Positions 23,500 to 36,467 of a stretch of DNA of 64,000 nt are shown here, piece after piece (the stretch's first letter is position 1; each line of letters starts with the position of its first letter). This DNA comes from Turritopsis dohrnii. Taxonomy: Eukaryota; Cnidaria; Hydrozoa; Anthoathecata; Oceaniidae. Made by a program: the position numbers and the translations under genes. Where the stretch lies: contig BQMF02000009.1 in NCBI GenBank assembly GCA_027922465.2, positions 930,001 to 994,000 of the forward strand. Direction: 5' to 3'. Below the pieces are notes generated by a model. It searched no databases, was not told where the DNA came from, and worked only from the letters and a program-made list of their open reading frames with translations.

Positions 23500-25200
23500 T
23501 TTCATACTAACTTGTGCAAAAGGTTGTCACAATTTTAATTCAGAGATTTGACGATTGTGAGTCCACGTTTTGGCAATGGAGTGCCCAAAAAATTAGGGTC
23601 AAAAAGGTTTAATCTTTTAATCGACGATATCTCAGACTTTTACAATGTTAATATTGAAATCGTTGATAAAATGTTTTTTTTCTTTTTCTCTGATGTTTTC
23701 CACCTTTCGAAACTTTAATTCGTTCAAAATTTAGAATTTATTCCAAGTGATATAAAACTCAAGTTTATTACAACAACGAACAAGCAATTATTAACTTATC
23801 AAAATTTGACGATTTTTTGAGAGACAAATCGTATAATTGTCTACCAGCTCTCGATATCGCCAATTGGTGGCTGAGTAAATACGATTAAACGATCCAAGGG
23901 CAGGAAAAATTATCATCAGTCGACATGGATGATATACTACCAGATTTCATATCAAGAAAATGTGGATAACACATTACAGGTGGCTAATGATTTTGTCTCT
24001 TATGTCAAGTTTATTATTGAACGAGAGAAGGGTAAAGGCATTCCATTCGTAGATATGACAATTTACTTTCACAATGTTTTATCGTCCACCTGGTAATCGA
24101 ATCTACAGTGACGAGTTTGATTTTTAATTTCCTTGCTGTTTCGGGTATGATTTGGAGCATGCACGCTAGTTTCAGCGATGCGAAAACATCCACTCAAGGA
24201 CAATCAATATTCCGCGTCGGTTGCACTCGCAACGCTGCTGTTAGATAAAAATGACAATTTATTATCTGAAGTAGTGGATTGGTAAACAAAGAAACCTCGT
24301 TTGCCTTGACACGATCTGCCATCACTTGCATCCGAGGTACGACAACATCGACGATGAAGAAGTTAAAAGTAGAAGAAAATTAAATTTCCGAGTGAATAGC
24401 ATATTACTAAACGATTTTATGAAACTGGATCTTACGTATTTAAAACGATTTAAAAAGTAGTTAAAAAAGACTAATGAGTAAGAATGTCAAAAAGGACCTT
24501 GAAAATCTAACGGGATTTAGCAATCGATGACGTGGAAATATTGGCAACATCAATCAAATTAGTAGTGCATTTAATGACTTTAGAAGCGTTGCTCAAAAGG
24601 TTTATTTAACCGAATATCAAAACAAGTGATGAATTATAAAAGACTCATTTCATCAATTAGGTTTAATGGAGTTTCATGGGAGTAATCCTTTGGGATTACT
24701 TATAACAGCTTGAAGATTTTGCTCGCATTATTTTTTAATTAATAGCATAGACAAGTTGCCCGTATAATGGTTGCTTCTATGCATGATTTCCATGATGAAG
24801 TATGCTGTTTTGGATAAGTCTCAATGATTAGATACTAGAAATGCGTTTATCTTTGATATTATCAAAGCCAATTTTAAGATATGGCTCAACATATGGCTGT
24901 CTTACAAAACAGCAAATAAACCATCTCAGAGCAACGTATACTACAATGATCAGAAAAATGGTTAGAGGCGGATATCGCAGGAAAGAAGGATCGTTCAGTT
25001 ACGAACTTACGAATGAAGAAGTCCTACAAAGATGAATAACAGAAAGTATCATTCAACAAATATAAAGACAACAGCGAAGCGACATTGCACACACCATTCG
25101 TAAACCAGACACCAACAAAAAGGTTGCTATTCAAAAACAACAAAGGAAAGAAACAAGGTCGATAACACAGTCACCAACAATGAATGTACCACTATAACGC
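23500..25200 (+). pseudogene. LINE (non-LTR retrotransposon) relic
   Basis: The clearest piece is 24841-25035, which reads SKPILRYGSTYGCLTKQQ and MIRKMVRGGYRRKEG, then YELTNEEVL. This resembles the stretch after the polymerase domain in many animal LINE proteins (YGxxxWxLT..., MLRxM). A broken continuation to about 25160 (QQRSDIAHTIRKPD) fits the same region. Upstream, from about 23540, only shattered frames remain. It holds the second copy of the 95 bp repeat (24136-24228). From 25200 to 26880 I see no gene, only a short (TGTC)n tract near 25880. Confidence 0.5.
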
Positions 25201-26899
25201 CTTCTCGCGTCTCTATTTAAAAAGATTTGTATTAGGTCGACCAGTTAGGTTTCAACCGGTCAATATCTAATGTAATTTAGATTGATCTTATAATTATATA
25301 TAAAATTTATTCTGATAGGCAATCCTGCCATTAACTTTTTATTTGTTGCTGTAAAAAACTTGGTTTTTACATCACTTGGATAGGACATTTTCTAAATCCT
25401 CCGAGGGCAATTTTCCAGGCAATTTTCCGTACGTATCCATGTGCAAAGCGAAGATCCCAAACCAACCCAACCTGACCAACAATGACACAATGTAATCTTA
25501 CTTTAGTGATTACAATTTGTAATCACTTCCCATATAATTGCATTATGCTAATAAAGTTCAACTTACCTCTGATAATTAAGCAAACCATTACCACCAAACA
25601 CACGCATAATGTTTTATTAATAACCATCATTAAATCTACCCACGTCCGAAGAAATACATTCCCTTCCAAAAGTGATTTGCAAATATGAGGTAATCATTGG
25701 ATTAATATAGTTATAAGAGAAACAGGCTTAGATAGGAGTTATTTGCTTCGAATTTGTGTCGGTTTCTAAACCGGTTTCTATATGCTTTTCATTAAGTTAT
25801 TGAGACCTCTATGGAATATAATGATCTTAATAATTTCAAAGTCTTATCCATCTGTTCTATCTATCTATTTCCATTTGTCTGTCTGTCTGTCTGTCTATCT
25901 TACATTGCCGTACCAGCCTGTGATATCAACTTGAAAATTGTCAGGCTATTCAGTAAAGATGAAGTGTGAGAACGGATGACAAACGAAATGAAACGAATAC
26001 CTGTAGTAAGTAAATGATTTCAACAGCTTTATTATTTTTTCTATAATTCACTTCTTGTCACTGTGAACATTAAGATGGTCAACATGGAGATCGTTTTCCC
26101 TAGCGTCCCCTAAAAACTGGTGCTCGTGTGTAGTATGCAGTTTAATCACAAGCGATACGGTAGATAATTAGTGGTTGTGCACTTTTCTTCACCTTCCCTA
26201 AACTCCATACATCTTTCAACACAAAAGTGACAATGCTCTATTCAACCCTTGACAATTTTAAGGCATTGACGATAAACAGAAACCTCTGTTGTTTTTAACA
26301 CAACATCACCTTTTTTTCGCTGCTGGGCGTTCTCATCGTCCGCTCGTTTGACACGCATGCGTTCTAGGTGTGGAATAAACACATACACACACAAAAACGA
26401 AAGAAACACCTGTGCTCTTTCTAGAATCACGTGACAAAGCTGAACAACATTCTGCCATCGTACACAGTCTTTAATGTTGTCTTAATACTGCAGCACAATG
26501 GTGGAATTGAAAAGCAAACTTACAAAAAAACAGGGCTTACGCCTTTGGTTTGGGCGCATCAATTAGATTATTTTTCGGCGTTTTTGCATCAAAACACTTT
26601 CTTTAGAAATAGATTTTTTTTTATCACCGTACATTATTTTCATATGTTCGAATACTTGTTCGAAATTTTTTAGAATGGTTTCTGCTTATCAGTAGTGGGT
26701 TCTCCCAGTTTGGTTTTACGTTGAATCAACAAACTTTTTTTTTTTTTTGCATGGAGATGACAGACGAATCTCACAGTAGACGGTCATGGAAACCAGTCAT
26801 ACCAGGTGTTCAATCGAAACATACCATGGAATAATGTTGTAAAAAAAGTAAGATTAAAAAAACATCTGTTAAAGGTCTTTACATAAAGTAATTTCTATC

Positions 26900-27310
26900 G
26901 GAAAATCGGCTTTAAAATTAGGAATTTAACTTTTTTAATGCAATACGCGTATCGAAACTTTCTTAAATACAAGAATAGTTATGAACAAAAAATTCTTTAC
27001 ATATTTACAAGTCGCGTTACGGATTACAGATCATAGTAAGCCTATACAAAGCTTTGAAAGCTCAAAAACAACTTACATCAATTTTATATGTTAATTCTTA
27101 AAAGATCGGATATTTTCAAGATAATGAACTGGTCGAAATAATGAAGGTCGAGAAAACAGTGTGTCAGCAGTTTTCTTGTGAGATCTCCGCGAGAGAGCCA
27201 ATCATTGTTGTACTTTGTTTGAGCGCTTTGTTAATAATAAACAGCTGCTTGTTCCCAGACCAATTCCCAATTGCTGTATTCCTGCTGACATCAGCATAGT
27301 GCAGCCCTCA
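26900..27310. repeat. Segmental duplication, copy 1
   Basis: Matches 31015-31340 (shared AATGCAATACGCGTATCGAA, GAGAGAGCCAATCATT and a GTTCCCAGACCA stretch). Non-coding as far as I can tell. Confidence 0.7.
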
Positions 27311-27614
27311 CCTTATTTCATTATCTTTCAGAATAACAATCATTCGCTCATCGTCAGTGAGCAGTTAATTTGGCTGTCATTTTGTTGAAATGTACAAAAA
27401 CCAATTACACGCGGGTAAGTGTAGCTAAGACGAAGAACGGAAGTATTGAAAAAATTAGCGAAAAACAACATTTTCAAGACTTATTTCGGATTTTCTACTT
27501 AACCTCCGTTTTTAGCAACCTTTTTTTACATACGCAAAATCGGCAGTAGAAAATATGAGAGAAAAGTAATTTTTATTGAGTATTTCTTTGATAATTTGGA
27601 TGAGCATGACATGC

Positions 27615-27731
27615 TAACAAATTTGTTGAATATTTGCAGCGAAGAAGAAACGCATTTCTATAGAACTATACAAACTATTTCAACAGAGATGCTCTTTTCA
27701 TCGCAGTGACTTGAGGATTTTTCCCCTTTGA
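27615..27731. repeat. CAGTGGGC-family MITE, diverged copy
   Basis: It contains CGCATTTCTATAGAAC and TGCTCTTTTCATCGCAGTGAC. The termini have decayed. Confidence 0.55.
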
Positions 27732-27983
27732 GGAATTCCTCACAACTGTTACCCAGTTTGATAGTAAATAGAGCCTTTACGAAATAAAATTGTTTTTTTT
27801 TTTAAGAAAAGTCGATATAATTTTTGGAAGAATAGCCATGAAATGTGGAAATGCCAGATATATTTCATTTAAAAAATATATATATATATTATATATAAAA
27901 TTACGTACGGGTACCGATTCACAACATATTACGTCAAAGTTGATAAACGGTAAACCTGAAGTTAGGTAAGAGGCAATAAACGT

Positions 27984-30646
27984 CAGGGGCGGATCCAGGG
28001 TTAGGCAACTTAGCAAATGCCTAACCCCAAATCTGTTATAATAATGTTTTTCATAAATAATCAAAACTAAAACCACCAATGGAGAAGAGATGCCAAGGGA
28101 TTACTGCTAATCTAATCCCTCGCGATTCTCAGCAAATGATGCACGGCGCGCGCCATATGATGTTAAAAATTCCCGTTTTTGATAGCCTGAGCTTACAGCT
28201 ACTTTTATCTCTGCGCAAAATTGGCTTCTCACAGGCACGTTTACAACATAGGCTAGTTGGCTAAGCTCATCTTAGACGAAGAAAATTTGAGCTTACACAC
28301 TTAAAATAAATGAACTGGAGTGGAAGAAAATTTGCCTAAGGAACCATGGGTTTACACACTTAAATGAATGATCACCAAAAATCTGTACAAAACAACTCAA
28401 CCTCGTACCTAGGGTTTCTTGCCTTCTCAATATCGAAAAGGCAGGAAACCCTGGGTACGAGGTTGCAAAACGACCGAGGGACCTTCCGAATTAGACTCAG
28501 TTCGACATGGATTTAGTAGAAAACGTCGTTGCAGCTTCTACTAGCGATAATGATGTATTAATTAGGGAAGCATTATGGAATTTTAAATTCACCTAATACC
28601 ATTATGCTAATACATAATGTTGAAAACTAACTTCAAAATCTAGGAAAGGCAATTTTTTCGAGGCTGAGAGTTACTCTTCTTTTCCTTCTGCAAAATGAAA
28701 ACATTATGTCTGCAAGTGTTTTTTGTATTACAATAAAATAAAATAAAATGTGACAAATTGAGTTCATTAAAACTTCATTAAAACTTCATGGTGAAAACCT
28801 TGTTAAATTTGCTTGGGTCAGTGAGCATAAAATTACATCATGCCTCGTCCTTTCAAACATTTTTATAAGACTTTCCTGCAAAAAAGTTTGATGAACTCAA
28901 ATTGTCCCATGAAACTACTCTTAAACATGGATTATTAGCACAATAATTCATTGTCCATGAATATGACGAGAGTTAATTATTAGTCTAGCTTATATAAGTT
29001 TGTTTGTGTCAACTGGACCGAAACCTAGTTTTTATTGATTTAATGTAAACATCTTTGTTATCAGTTTCTGTTAACCAAAAATACATACAGCAAATGTTAT
29101 GAAATTACGTTTGAATGACTGAGTTTATGATACACAAACTCGTTATTATTTTTCTGAGTTGTTTAGCGTAGGCAGCTGCAATAATTTAATTTACTTATGT
29201 AGTTGTTGATAAAGTGTTATTATATACACTATATTTATGGAAACATTTTACATGTCCATGGGGGTGTTTTGAGCACATTAAGTATCTGGCTAACTATTTG
29301 TACTAGTTCAGCATCATTGTTCTTGCTTTAAACGACTCTCTGGTTTTGAATTTAAGAACTTTAAAAGTATCCTGTGTCCCAAATGATATGAACAAATAAT
29401 GATAGAGCTCAAGAAGTTGTGTAACAAGCCTCTTGTTCATACATATTTCATAAATTATTTCCAGGTTTTAAGATAAGTATTTCATTTACATTCATGCTAT
29501 GCTATGCATATTTATGACGTAATAAGATAGTTATAGCTAAAACTTCTCATCTCAAGTTATGATTAATACTTATCTTTTTAATTTACTATAGGGAGTAAGG
29601 GCTTTCACTACTAGTGAGTGATAGGAGAATGAAGTTATAATATATTCAGAGTTTATACACATCAACAAAATTAATTATGATTTGATGATTTTTAATCCAA
29701 ATATATCCAGATATCTGCCCAAGGAAACGGAATTTCCGAATACTATAAGACTTCTGGAACAACTTTGTGAGTTCGATCATCCCTTGAAATATCATTGAGA
29801 ATGCAGAAACACTTTAATATACTTGGAGCTATTCCTTCATTTTACAAAAACATTACATTCAAAAACCTAACATTATATCCTCCTTTTAAAAAAGGTAAAA
29901 ATACTTTTCAGATTTCTGCGCAAGCAAGAAATCTATTACAACGAGCTTATTCTGATTGTATGTGGTTCCCTAAGTTGAAATTAATTATCTAACCACGGAA
30001 TCTTTCCTAGGGTAGCAGGGGGGTATACTGTGTGCTGAAACCTGTTTGGTTTAGCTACATCTTTTGCTGCCTGATAATGATCGAGGAACTGGTCTCTAAC
30101 TTTGATTTGGGTCATTTTTATTTGATTTCTTATTGAACTTGTACTTAGCATTATTTGTTTTATTTTCTTATCTTATCACCTGGTACATAGATAAAATATC
30201 ATGTATTTATCTATCTGAGTGAACCAATCTACCATAGGTGAATGAAGATTTGTTCATTTGATTCATTTCAAGTATGTCCATTTTGTGCATTGGTGGATTT
30301 TTCCAGTTCATGTACAAGCAATAAAGAAAACGAAGAAGATAACAGATGAAGATTTATTGGTTATTTATTGGTTATTTACTTAACTTGCAATCTGGCAGAA
30401 AATATTATTTTGGCTTATATAACGTGGTACAATACATTCCATTCATACTGAACTAATTTTCTTTTGTATATTTCCCTTATTCCGTAAGTGCTACAATAGA
30501 GGCTTGCATTATAACACTCCTTTTTGGCATGTTGAAAAGTTTTTCAAAGTATGTATTGTTTTGGGCGTAAACTTTCAACGATTGCGCCCTTACGTGTGTT
30601 TGGTAAAAATATTTGCCTAACCCTTAAAAAATTCTAGATTCGCCTG
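27984..30646. mobile_element. hAT-like element, apparently non-autonomous
   Basis: The left end CAGGGGCGGATCCAGG and the inverted right end CAGGCGAATCTAGAA are followed on both sides by GGGTTAGGCAA. Eight-base flanks ATAAACGT and ATAAAAGA are similar, as expected for an old hAT duplication. I found no transposase in the 2.66 kb interior. The small frames at 28079-28264 and 29795-29992 are not recognisable. A 68 bp hairpin element (28398-28465) lies inside. Confidence 0.5.
28398..28465. repeat. Hairpin MITE (CAACCTCG family), short copy
   Basis: CAACCTCGTACCTAGGG at the left pairs with CCCTGGGTACGAGGTTG at the right around GCCTTCTCAATATCGAAAAG. The flanks CAAAACAAC and CAAAACGAC look like a slightly decayed 9 bp duplication. 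Same family as 38338-38436. Confidence 0.7.
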
Positions 30647-30699
30647 ATAAAAGATGTAATGTACTACTGATTTGCATTTATTATTGCAGCTTAGTATAG

Positions 30700-30818
30700 C
30701 CCAGCTGGCACATTTCTTAAAAGTCTCTGCGAAGGAAAGCATTTGTATAGAAACATACACACAATTTCAATAAAATTGCTCTTTGTCACAGTGGCTTTTT
30801 GACGAATTTACCAACTGA
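30700..30818. repeat. CAGTGGGC-family MITE
   Basis: CCCAGCTGGCACATTT start, AGAAACATACACACAATTTC centre. With its flanks (30670-30860) it is duplicated at 31358-31530. Confidence 0.65.
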
Positions 30819-31014
30819 GAGGTTTTGAATACCAACGAAATCTTTTACCGCGGGTAAAATCATGTATTCGTGAGAAATACAACTTGGACAGAGAAAATAC
30901 GAACTCTCCTTAAATGCTACAGATAATAAAGCAAGTGGGATGTTCTGTATGTTTTCATTAGGACCCAGCCCCCATAAATAAAAATTTGATTAAGTAAGAT
31001 TAATTAGTAAATCG

Positions 31015-31340
31015 GTTTTTAAATACTGAATTTAACTTTCTCAATGCAATACGCGTATCGAAACTTTTTTTTAAATACAAGAGTAATGAACAAGAAATTC
31101 TTTGCATATTTGCAAGTTGTTAATTTTTAAAAGATCAGATATTCAAGATAATGAAGATAATCATAATGTCGAGAAAAAAGTGTGTCAGCTGTTTTCTTTG
31201 TGAGATAATCTCCACGAGAGAGCCAATCATTTTTTTTACTTTCTTTGAGTGTTTTGGTGATAATAAACAACTGGTCGTTCCCAGACCATTTCTCAATTGT
31301 TCTATTTCTGCTGTCATCAGGATGGTGCAACCCTCCAGCT
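31015..31340. repeat. Segmental duplication, copy 2
   Basis: Second copy of 26900-27310, in the same orientation. Confidence 0.7.
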
Positions 31341-31379
31341 CTACATTCGCTCATAGTCATTATTGCAGTTTTAGCATAG

Positions 31380-31499
31380 CCCAGTGGGCACATTTGCTAA
31401 AAAATCTCTGCGAACAAGTGTATTTCAATAGAAATATCAATAAAATTTCAATAAAATTGCTCTTTGTCGCAGTGGCTTTTTGACGAATTTGCCCACGAA
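31380..31499. repeat. CAGTGGGC-family MITE
   Basis: CCCAGTGGGCACATTTGC start, GACGAATTTGCCCACG end. Confidence 0.7.
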
Positions 31500-31619
31500 G
31501 AGGTTTTGAATCTCAGCGAAATCTTTTACCATAGTCACAAGAAAAAAGATAGTCTGGAAGCTGTGCGGGCCGTTCTTTGTATTTTCTATTGCATTGCCGT
31601 TTTCAAGTAGAAATGTTGT

Positions 31620-31856
31620 TTGACGGCCGGCTCATCTGGCACAAGAATATCAAAATGGCGCATAGTGAGAGTGTTTTCATTTCATGGAGAAGAACTTGTT
31701 GATCTGTTTTACCTTCTCGATGGAGGCTTTCTTGATGATGACATGGATTTGAATACTGAAATAGATCCTGTAGTGACCGAAATAGCTGTTGACACAAATC
31801 AAGCTTCAAAATGTAATCATTGTGAGAAAATATGTAAATCACGGAAAGGATTGTGA
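31620..31856 (+). other. Small ORF with C2H2-like start, uncertain
   Basis: The 78-codon frame ends with KCNHCEKICKSRKGL, like the first half of a C2H2 zinc finger, then stops. The acidic stretch before it (DGGFLDDDMDLNTEID) is plausible coding sequence. It may be a transposase or gene fragment. From 31860 to 33200 I see no firm gene. Confidence 0.25.
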
Positions 31857-32783
31857 CTATGCTTTTACTAATGTAAAATCATGTATTCATGATGAATTTA
31901 TCAGACGGAGAAATATAACTTATAACTTATGACCAACGATGAAAATTATGACTTCTTCGTAAATCTTTTTCCTAAAGTTGGATCCGTCATAAAAAGAGGA
32001 AACAGCGGATGGAGATTCCCAAACTGGTAATCCCGTTATTAACTAGATGAAATCCGAATATTGTTTCAAGTAATATTGCATAAGCCTGAAATACACGATC
32101 ATTTTGAAATGATAAATGACAAATGATAAGTTTTTTAATCCTTTAAAAAGTGATAAGAGCATCTGTTTACACGATCATTTAGAACTACAACATATTTAGT
32201 TGTATGTGCTATGGGTTCTTTTCAATCTTTTCAACTGCGACGATGTCCAAACGACGAAAGAGGAAAATTGCTCTATCTACACTGACTCGACTTACCCCGC
32301 AGACCCATCTGACCCCATATTATCCTAATTGGAATCATTCTTAGCTTGGTTACTTCAATGGTTACTTCCTCACTCTAATCCATGCAAGCCCATGCAACAT
32401 GAGACTACTTTAAAGCACGATGACCAGGACAAGTTATGTAAATACGAAGCAAACTTTATGAATTAACATCAATTATTTAAAAATGGGCTAGAGAAACTGA
32501 TAACGAGCTAACCTACAGAAGGACCCCACTGTAACACTCTTCCTTGTTCTTAGAAGTTTTGTAACGTTTCGCGTCGTATCAACCGATGTTTGATGTTAGT
32601 CTATTTAGCATAGAGTGTGTGTGTACTGCAAACATTTTGGCGTTATTCCGCCCTAGTTACAGTCTAAAAGAACATGTTCTATCCACTTCTAGTTTTTTTG
32701 TATTGTATTTATTAAAGCTACTTTTGAACAAAAACGGAAGTTGATGTATAATTGGTAAACCGGAAGTGAGTTAAAAGTCCAAA

Positions 32784-32877
32784 ATGAGGTTATCGAGTTT
32801 GTATCCGACAAATGAAGCCAAGCATGTAGCTTTGTATAGCTACAGAATTTCAGCTAAATCTTGTACCGTGTCGAATG
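32784..32877 (+). other. Candidate first exon with strong donor
   Basis: The ATG at 32784 opens a 31-codon frame (MRLSSLYPTNEAKHV...) ending at AATG|GTAAGT, phase 1. Phase 1 matches the second exon of the secreted gene at 34557, so it could be an alternative first exon, but the peptide lacks a signal sequence. Confidence 0.25.
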
Positions 32878-33206
32878 GTAAGTATTCATGGTAATATATT
32901 CATTGTAAACTAATCAAACCGAACAGAGGACCCTATAAATTAGGACTGTTAACCTATTAAACTCATTACGAAGATTTTAGAAAAGTTTTCGATCCAGACA
33001 ATCAAGTAAGCGTATTCTTTTAAACGCTTTTATTATGAACCAGTCCTTAAGGTAAAGTATCAAAAAAACTTTCAGCCTTACTAAACATCCCTTCTGCACG
33101 ACGCCACCTTGACATCTGGTGAAAGTTTTGTTTTTAAGACTTAAGCAAGGAAATGTCTTTAATGTTAAACTTTATGTTCACTTACAAAACGCGTTATTGC
33201 TAATCT

Positions 33207-33300
33207 AAAGAGATACAGTCTACTCTCGATAAGTGGAACCCCGGATAAGTGGAACTTTCGTTTAGTGGAACCAATTTCTCCGGTTCCTGCATTAACACGT
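33207..33300. mobile_element. Solo terminus of a pogo/Tigger-like transposon
   Basis: TACAGTCTACTCTCGATAAG followed by repeats of ATAAGTGGAAC is the terminal pattern of pogo-type elements, as I remember it. No matching opposite end was found nearby. Confidence 0.4.
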
Positions 33301-33439
33301 TATTGCTAATCTGAAGAGGTAATTTGAAAATTTTGGTTTATAGCCACTCTTAAAAGGAAAGAAACATTACCTTTACATTTTTGCAAACTAGAACATCACT
33401 GTATGCAAAGTCAGGATAGTTGCTTATTTTTTATATATT

Positions 33440-33748
33440 ACCGACTGGTAGCCTTGTGGTAGAGTGCTCGCTTCCTGTTCGGGAGGTCGCGGGTTCAATC
33501 CCCGACCGAGTCATGCCAGCGACTATAACAGTGTGAATCAATCCTCTCTGCTTAGCACTCAGCAAGAGAGTAGGAATGATGTCTAGGGTGGTTGTCTAGT
33601 TGAGCGGTTCCTGTCATTACAGCTTCCGTAGCCCAAATGGGGGCTTTAAATGCTCTAGGACCTCCTTCGCAGGACCCTCATTGATAACAGTACCTTACGG
33701 AACTGAAGAGGCTATCCTGGGTAAACATTCGTAAATAAATAAATAAAT
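33440..33748 (+). mobile_element. tRNA-derived SINE (copy 1)
   Basis: Pol III box A (TGTGGTAGAGTGC) and box B (GGTTCAATCCC) lie in a tRNA-like head. A unique body follows (TTAGCACTCAGCAAGAGAG, AGCTTCCGTAGCCC) and a (TAAA)n tail. About 90% similar to 56068-56322. Confidence 0.85.
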
Positions 33749-33988
33749 ATATTTTTCTTTAAATGATATTTGGCTGATAGCGAATTTCGATAATAATTAA
33801 GATTTTTTATTCTGACCAATCATGAGCTCCACTTGCATAAACTGAATTTCAAGATTTCCTTCCTGAAAACTTCATCGAACGGCGTAGTTCAATTCCCATT
33901 CTTGTAAAAGAACTGTCCAAGATAGCATGGTGAAACTTTTCAAATCTATTTCCAAAAATTAAATCTTTATTTTGTTTGCTTTTGTAGC

Positions 33989-35320
33989 ATGCGTATTTTT
34001 CTGTTTGGTTGTCTCCTTTGCGTTGTCAATGCAATGCCACAGGAAGAAGAAATGGCTGAGGATCAGGAACCTCAAAACGGTAATGACTTTGTAATTGATC
34101 TGGCAGTGTATTATCTACTATGGAACATAGAACGTAGACGGCCACCTCTGAGAAAGGTTTTCCTCCTGATTAGCCGGGCACCAGATAAAGTCCCATTTAT
34201 TGTCAAACTCTAAAAAGCCTTCTTATACAGCTGGATACCTCCAGTCAACAGTCACCCTTCGTTCTAATGCCTAAAGATCAAACAAATGAAAGGGAAAAAA
34301 AGACCGTTTGCTTCATTAAGTGCTATAAATGTATATGAAACCTTCCTAAAGCACTCATCTTTAACCCGGCAGTCCGTAAAAGTGGCTGTAAAAGTATATT
34401 TTTAAAATACTTTGTTGTTTTTTTAATGCAAAACGTTTACGGGCTGGACGGTGTTGAAAATGAATGTCTGTTTACTTAGTGCAACTTGACTGAAATTTCA
34501 ATTCAAAATATGCTTAACTTATCTGCTTTTTACAACTAATCATTCGATTCATTTAGATGTCAAATGTGTTGCAAATAAAATTAAACTCACGTCTCCAAAA
34601 CTTGAACATTATTCTACCACCATCCATACTAACAGAAAGGCGGCAGGATCATGCACTAAAAGAGGCAGTGTGCATGCTCCTGCAATGAAATCCTCTCTTA
34701 GCGAAACTTACAAAGTCACTATCAAGAACTTCAATTACGAAGTAAGTTATCTTTCTTGAGTTAGTAACTTCTCCAGTGTGCACGAACATCTTAGTATTTG
34801 TCTAAACCTCCTATCTCAGGTAAGGGACAAAGTTCCTGTGGTAATTGTGAATACTGGCGTTCTTGACACTGATGAGAAACCAATCACTTTGAGTAAAAGT
34901 TCCAGTTCTGACGACACTTGGACTGGAACTGCAACAAAGACCGTTAGAGATATGACCGCAAAGTATAACGCACCCGGGGGTACACTTTTAATGGTGTACT
35001 ATTTTAAATACAATCTGAACGAGGATATGGATGCGGAAGTGAGCCTTGATTGTGACGATGGAAGTTCTAAAACCGTTCAATCGAAGATGAAGTTTCAAGG
35101 TACAGTCTATAGTAAGATGCATTCTGAGATCTACTCTGGCCAATATAAACCAAATTCATGCAGCGACGATGTGCAGATTAAGTGTATCGAGGATTTGGAT
35201 AGTAACATCCCTTCATATGATAAATCTAATGCTAAACTGCCACGAGATTTCATAAGAAAATGCTTTAAGAAAGATGACACACGCTTTTTTAAAGTAAATG
35301 GACACTTCATATACATTTAA
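33989..35320 (+). CDS. Secreted protein of unknown family, three exons
   Basis: Exons 33989-34079, 34557-34741 and 34820-35320 join in frame (phases 1 and 0) to give 258 residues. Donors are AACG|GTAATG and CGAA|GTAAGT; acceptors are CATTTAG and TCTCAG. Residues 1-15 (MRIFLFGCLLCVVNA) are a signal peptide; an acidic stretch follows (PQEEEMAEDQE). The mature part has six cysteines (VKCV, GSCT, LDCD, NSCS, IKCI, RKCF) and alternating hydrophobic segments (VPVVIVNTGVLD, GGTLLMVYYFKYNL) that suggest a beta-rich extracellular fold. No transmembrane segment is seen after the signal. I do not recognise the family. An acceptor-like TTTTGTAG lies just before the ATG, so a 5' untranslated exon may exist upstream. 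A possible AATAAA lies near 35502. Confidence 0.7.
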
Positions 35321-35351
35321 TCGATTGAGATCGGGAAATCTTCCTCTAAAG

Positions 35352-35466
35352 GGGGTTTACACGTAAAGATTTTTGACAAATTTTTCTTTTAAGCAGGTGT
35401 TTTAAGGCTTTAAATTCAAATTGTTCATCAAAAAGTCAAGTTTCAGAATCTTTACGTGTAAACTCC
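35352..35466. repeat. Small MITE after the secreted gene
   Basis: Inverted ends GGGGTTTACACGTAAAGAT and GGAGTTTACACGTAAAGAT with 8-base flanks CTCTAAAG and TCTTAAAG, suggesting a hAT-type non-autonomous element. It may form the 3' untranslated region of the gene ending at 35320. Confidence 0.65.
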
Positions 35467-36467
35467 TCTTAAAGATTTTCTTGAAATTTGTTTTGTTTTA
35501 AAATAAAGAAGGTCTTGTAAACACAAATACAAGAATATAGACAAATTGAACTTCCTGTAGTTTTCTTCATGTTCCTTCATTTTAGGCATAATCTGCTTAT
35601 CCACGTGAACCCAATACAGCAACCAGTTCTTTTTACTCATAGGAAAAATATTTTGAGTGTTGAGGTGTTGTTTTTTACAAGTTTCTTATTACGTTTTACT
35701 AGCGAACTGCCGTTCGACTGCGTTCGTTACTTCTACCTCCTCATTCATCTCAGACCTTTTTCCTTTTTTCTTTCTTTCTGTGAAGAACACGTAAGTCGGA
35801 CAAAAATATTTTTTTCATTTTCTTTTCAGACTTATATCTGCCGTGACTTAAAAGGTAATTAGTCTAATAAACAGAAAATTGGTTAATTATAGACAACAGC
35901 TCGAAAAATAAGAACAGTCTGTCCCAAATCAGATTTTACTGAACGTTTATATGCTGCATCATAGTGAAGTATTGACATGACGAGGAAACTTGAATGTTCA
36001 ACGGATTTAATCAAAACTTAATGGAATTGCCTTCAACTTTCCGTTCCCTTTTACCAACTTTTGGAAAGCAGTTAAAAATTGTTTTCTTAGTCACTTCATC
36101 CCATTATCATGGCTTTGAGAATTGATGGTCGGGTCAGTTTCTAATGTTCTTATTAATGATCTTATTATGCTACGAATAAGGGATCGACATTTAGCCTTTC
36201 AAAAACAAAAGGAGAAATGAAAAATCATAATGGTTCTTGCATTTCGTAGGAAAGACCAAATTCATGTTTATTGAAAGTATCCTTCAGTTCGTAGTATTGT
36301 TAGTAAGGTTTTTTCTTACCAAGGTGCAGTCATCTCGTTGCTAACTTTTCCTGACTTATCAAAGACCTCATTGAAAGTAATGCCATGTCTAAAAAAAGAT
36401 GATAAATCTTATAATGACATTACTTTGGATTGTAATACAGCTTAAAACTCAAGGAAAATATCATTTA

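Noticed and set aside
26690..26705. AGTGGGTTCT identical to the Harbinger terminus
   Set aside because: Ten bases only, with no partner terminus or subterminal similarity nearby.
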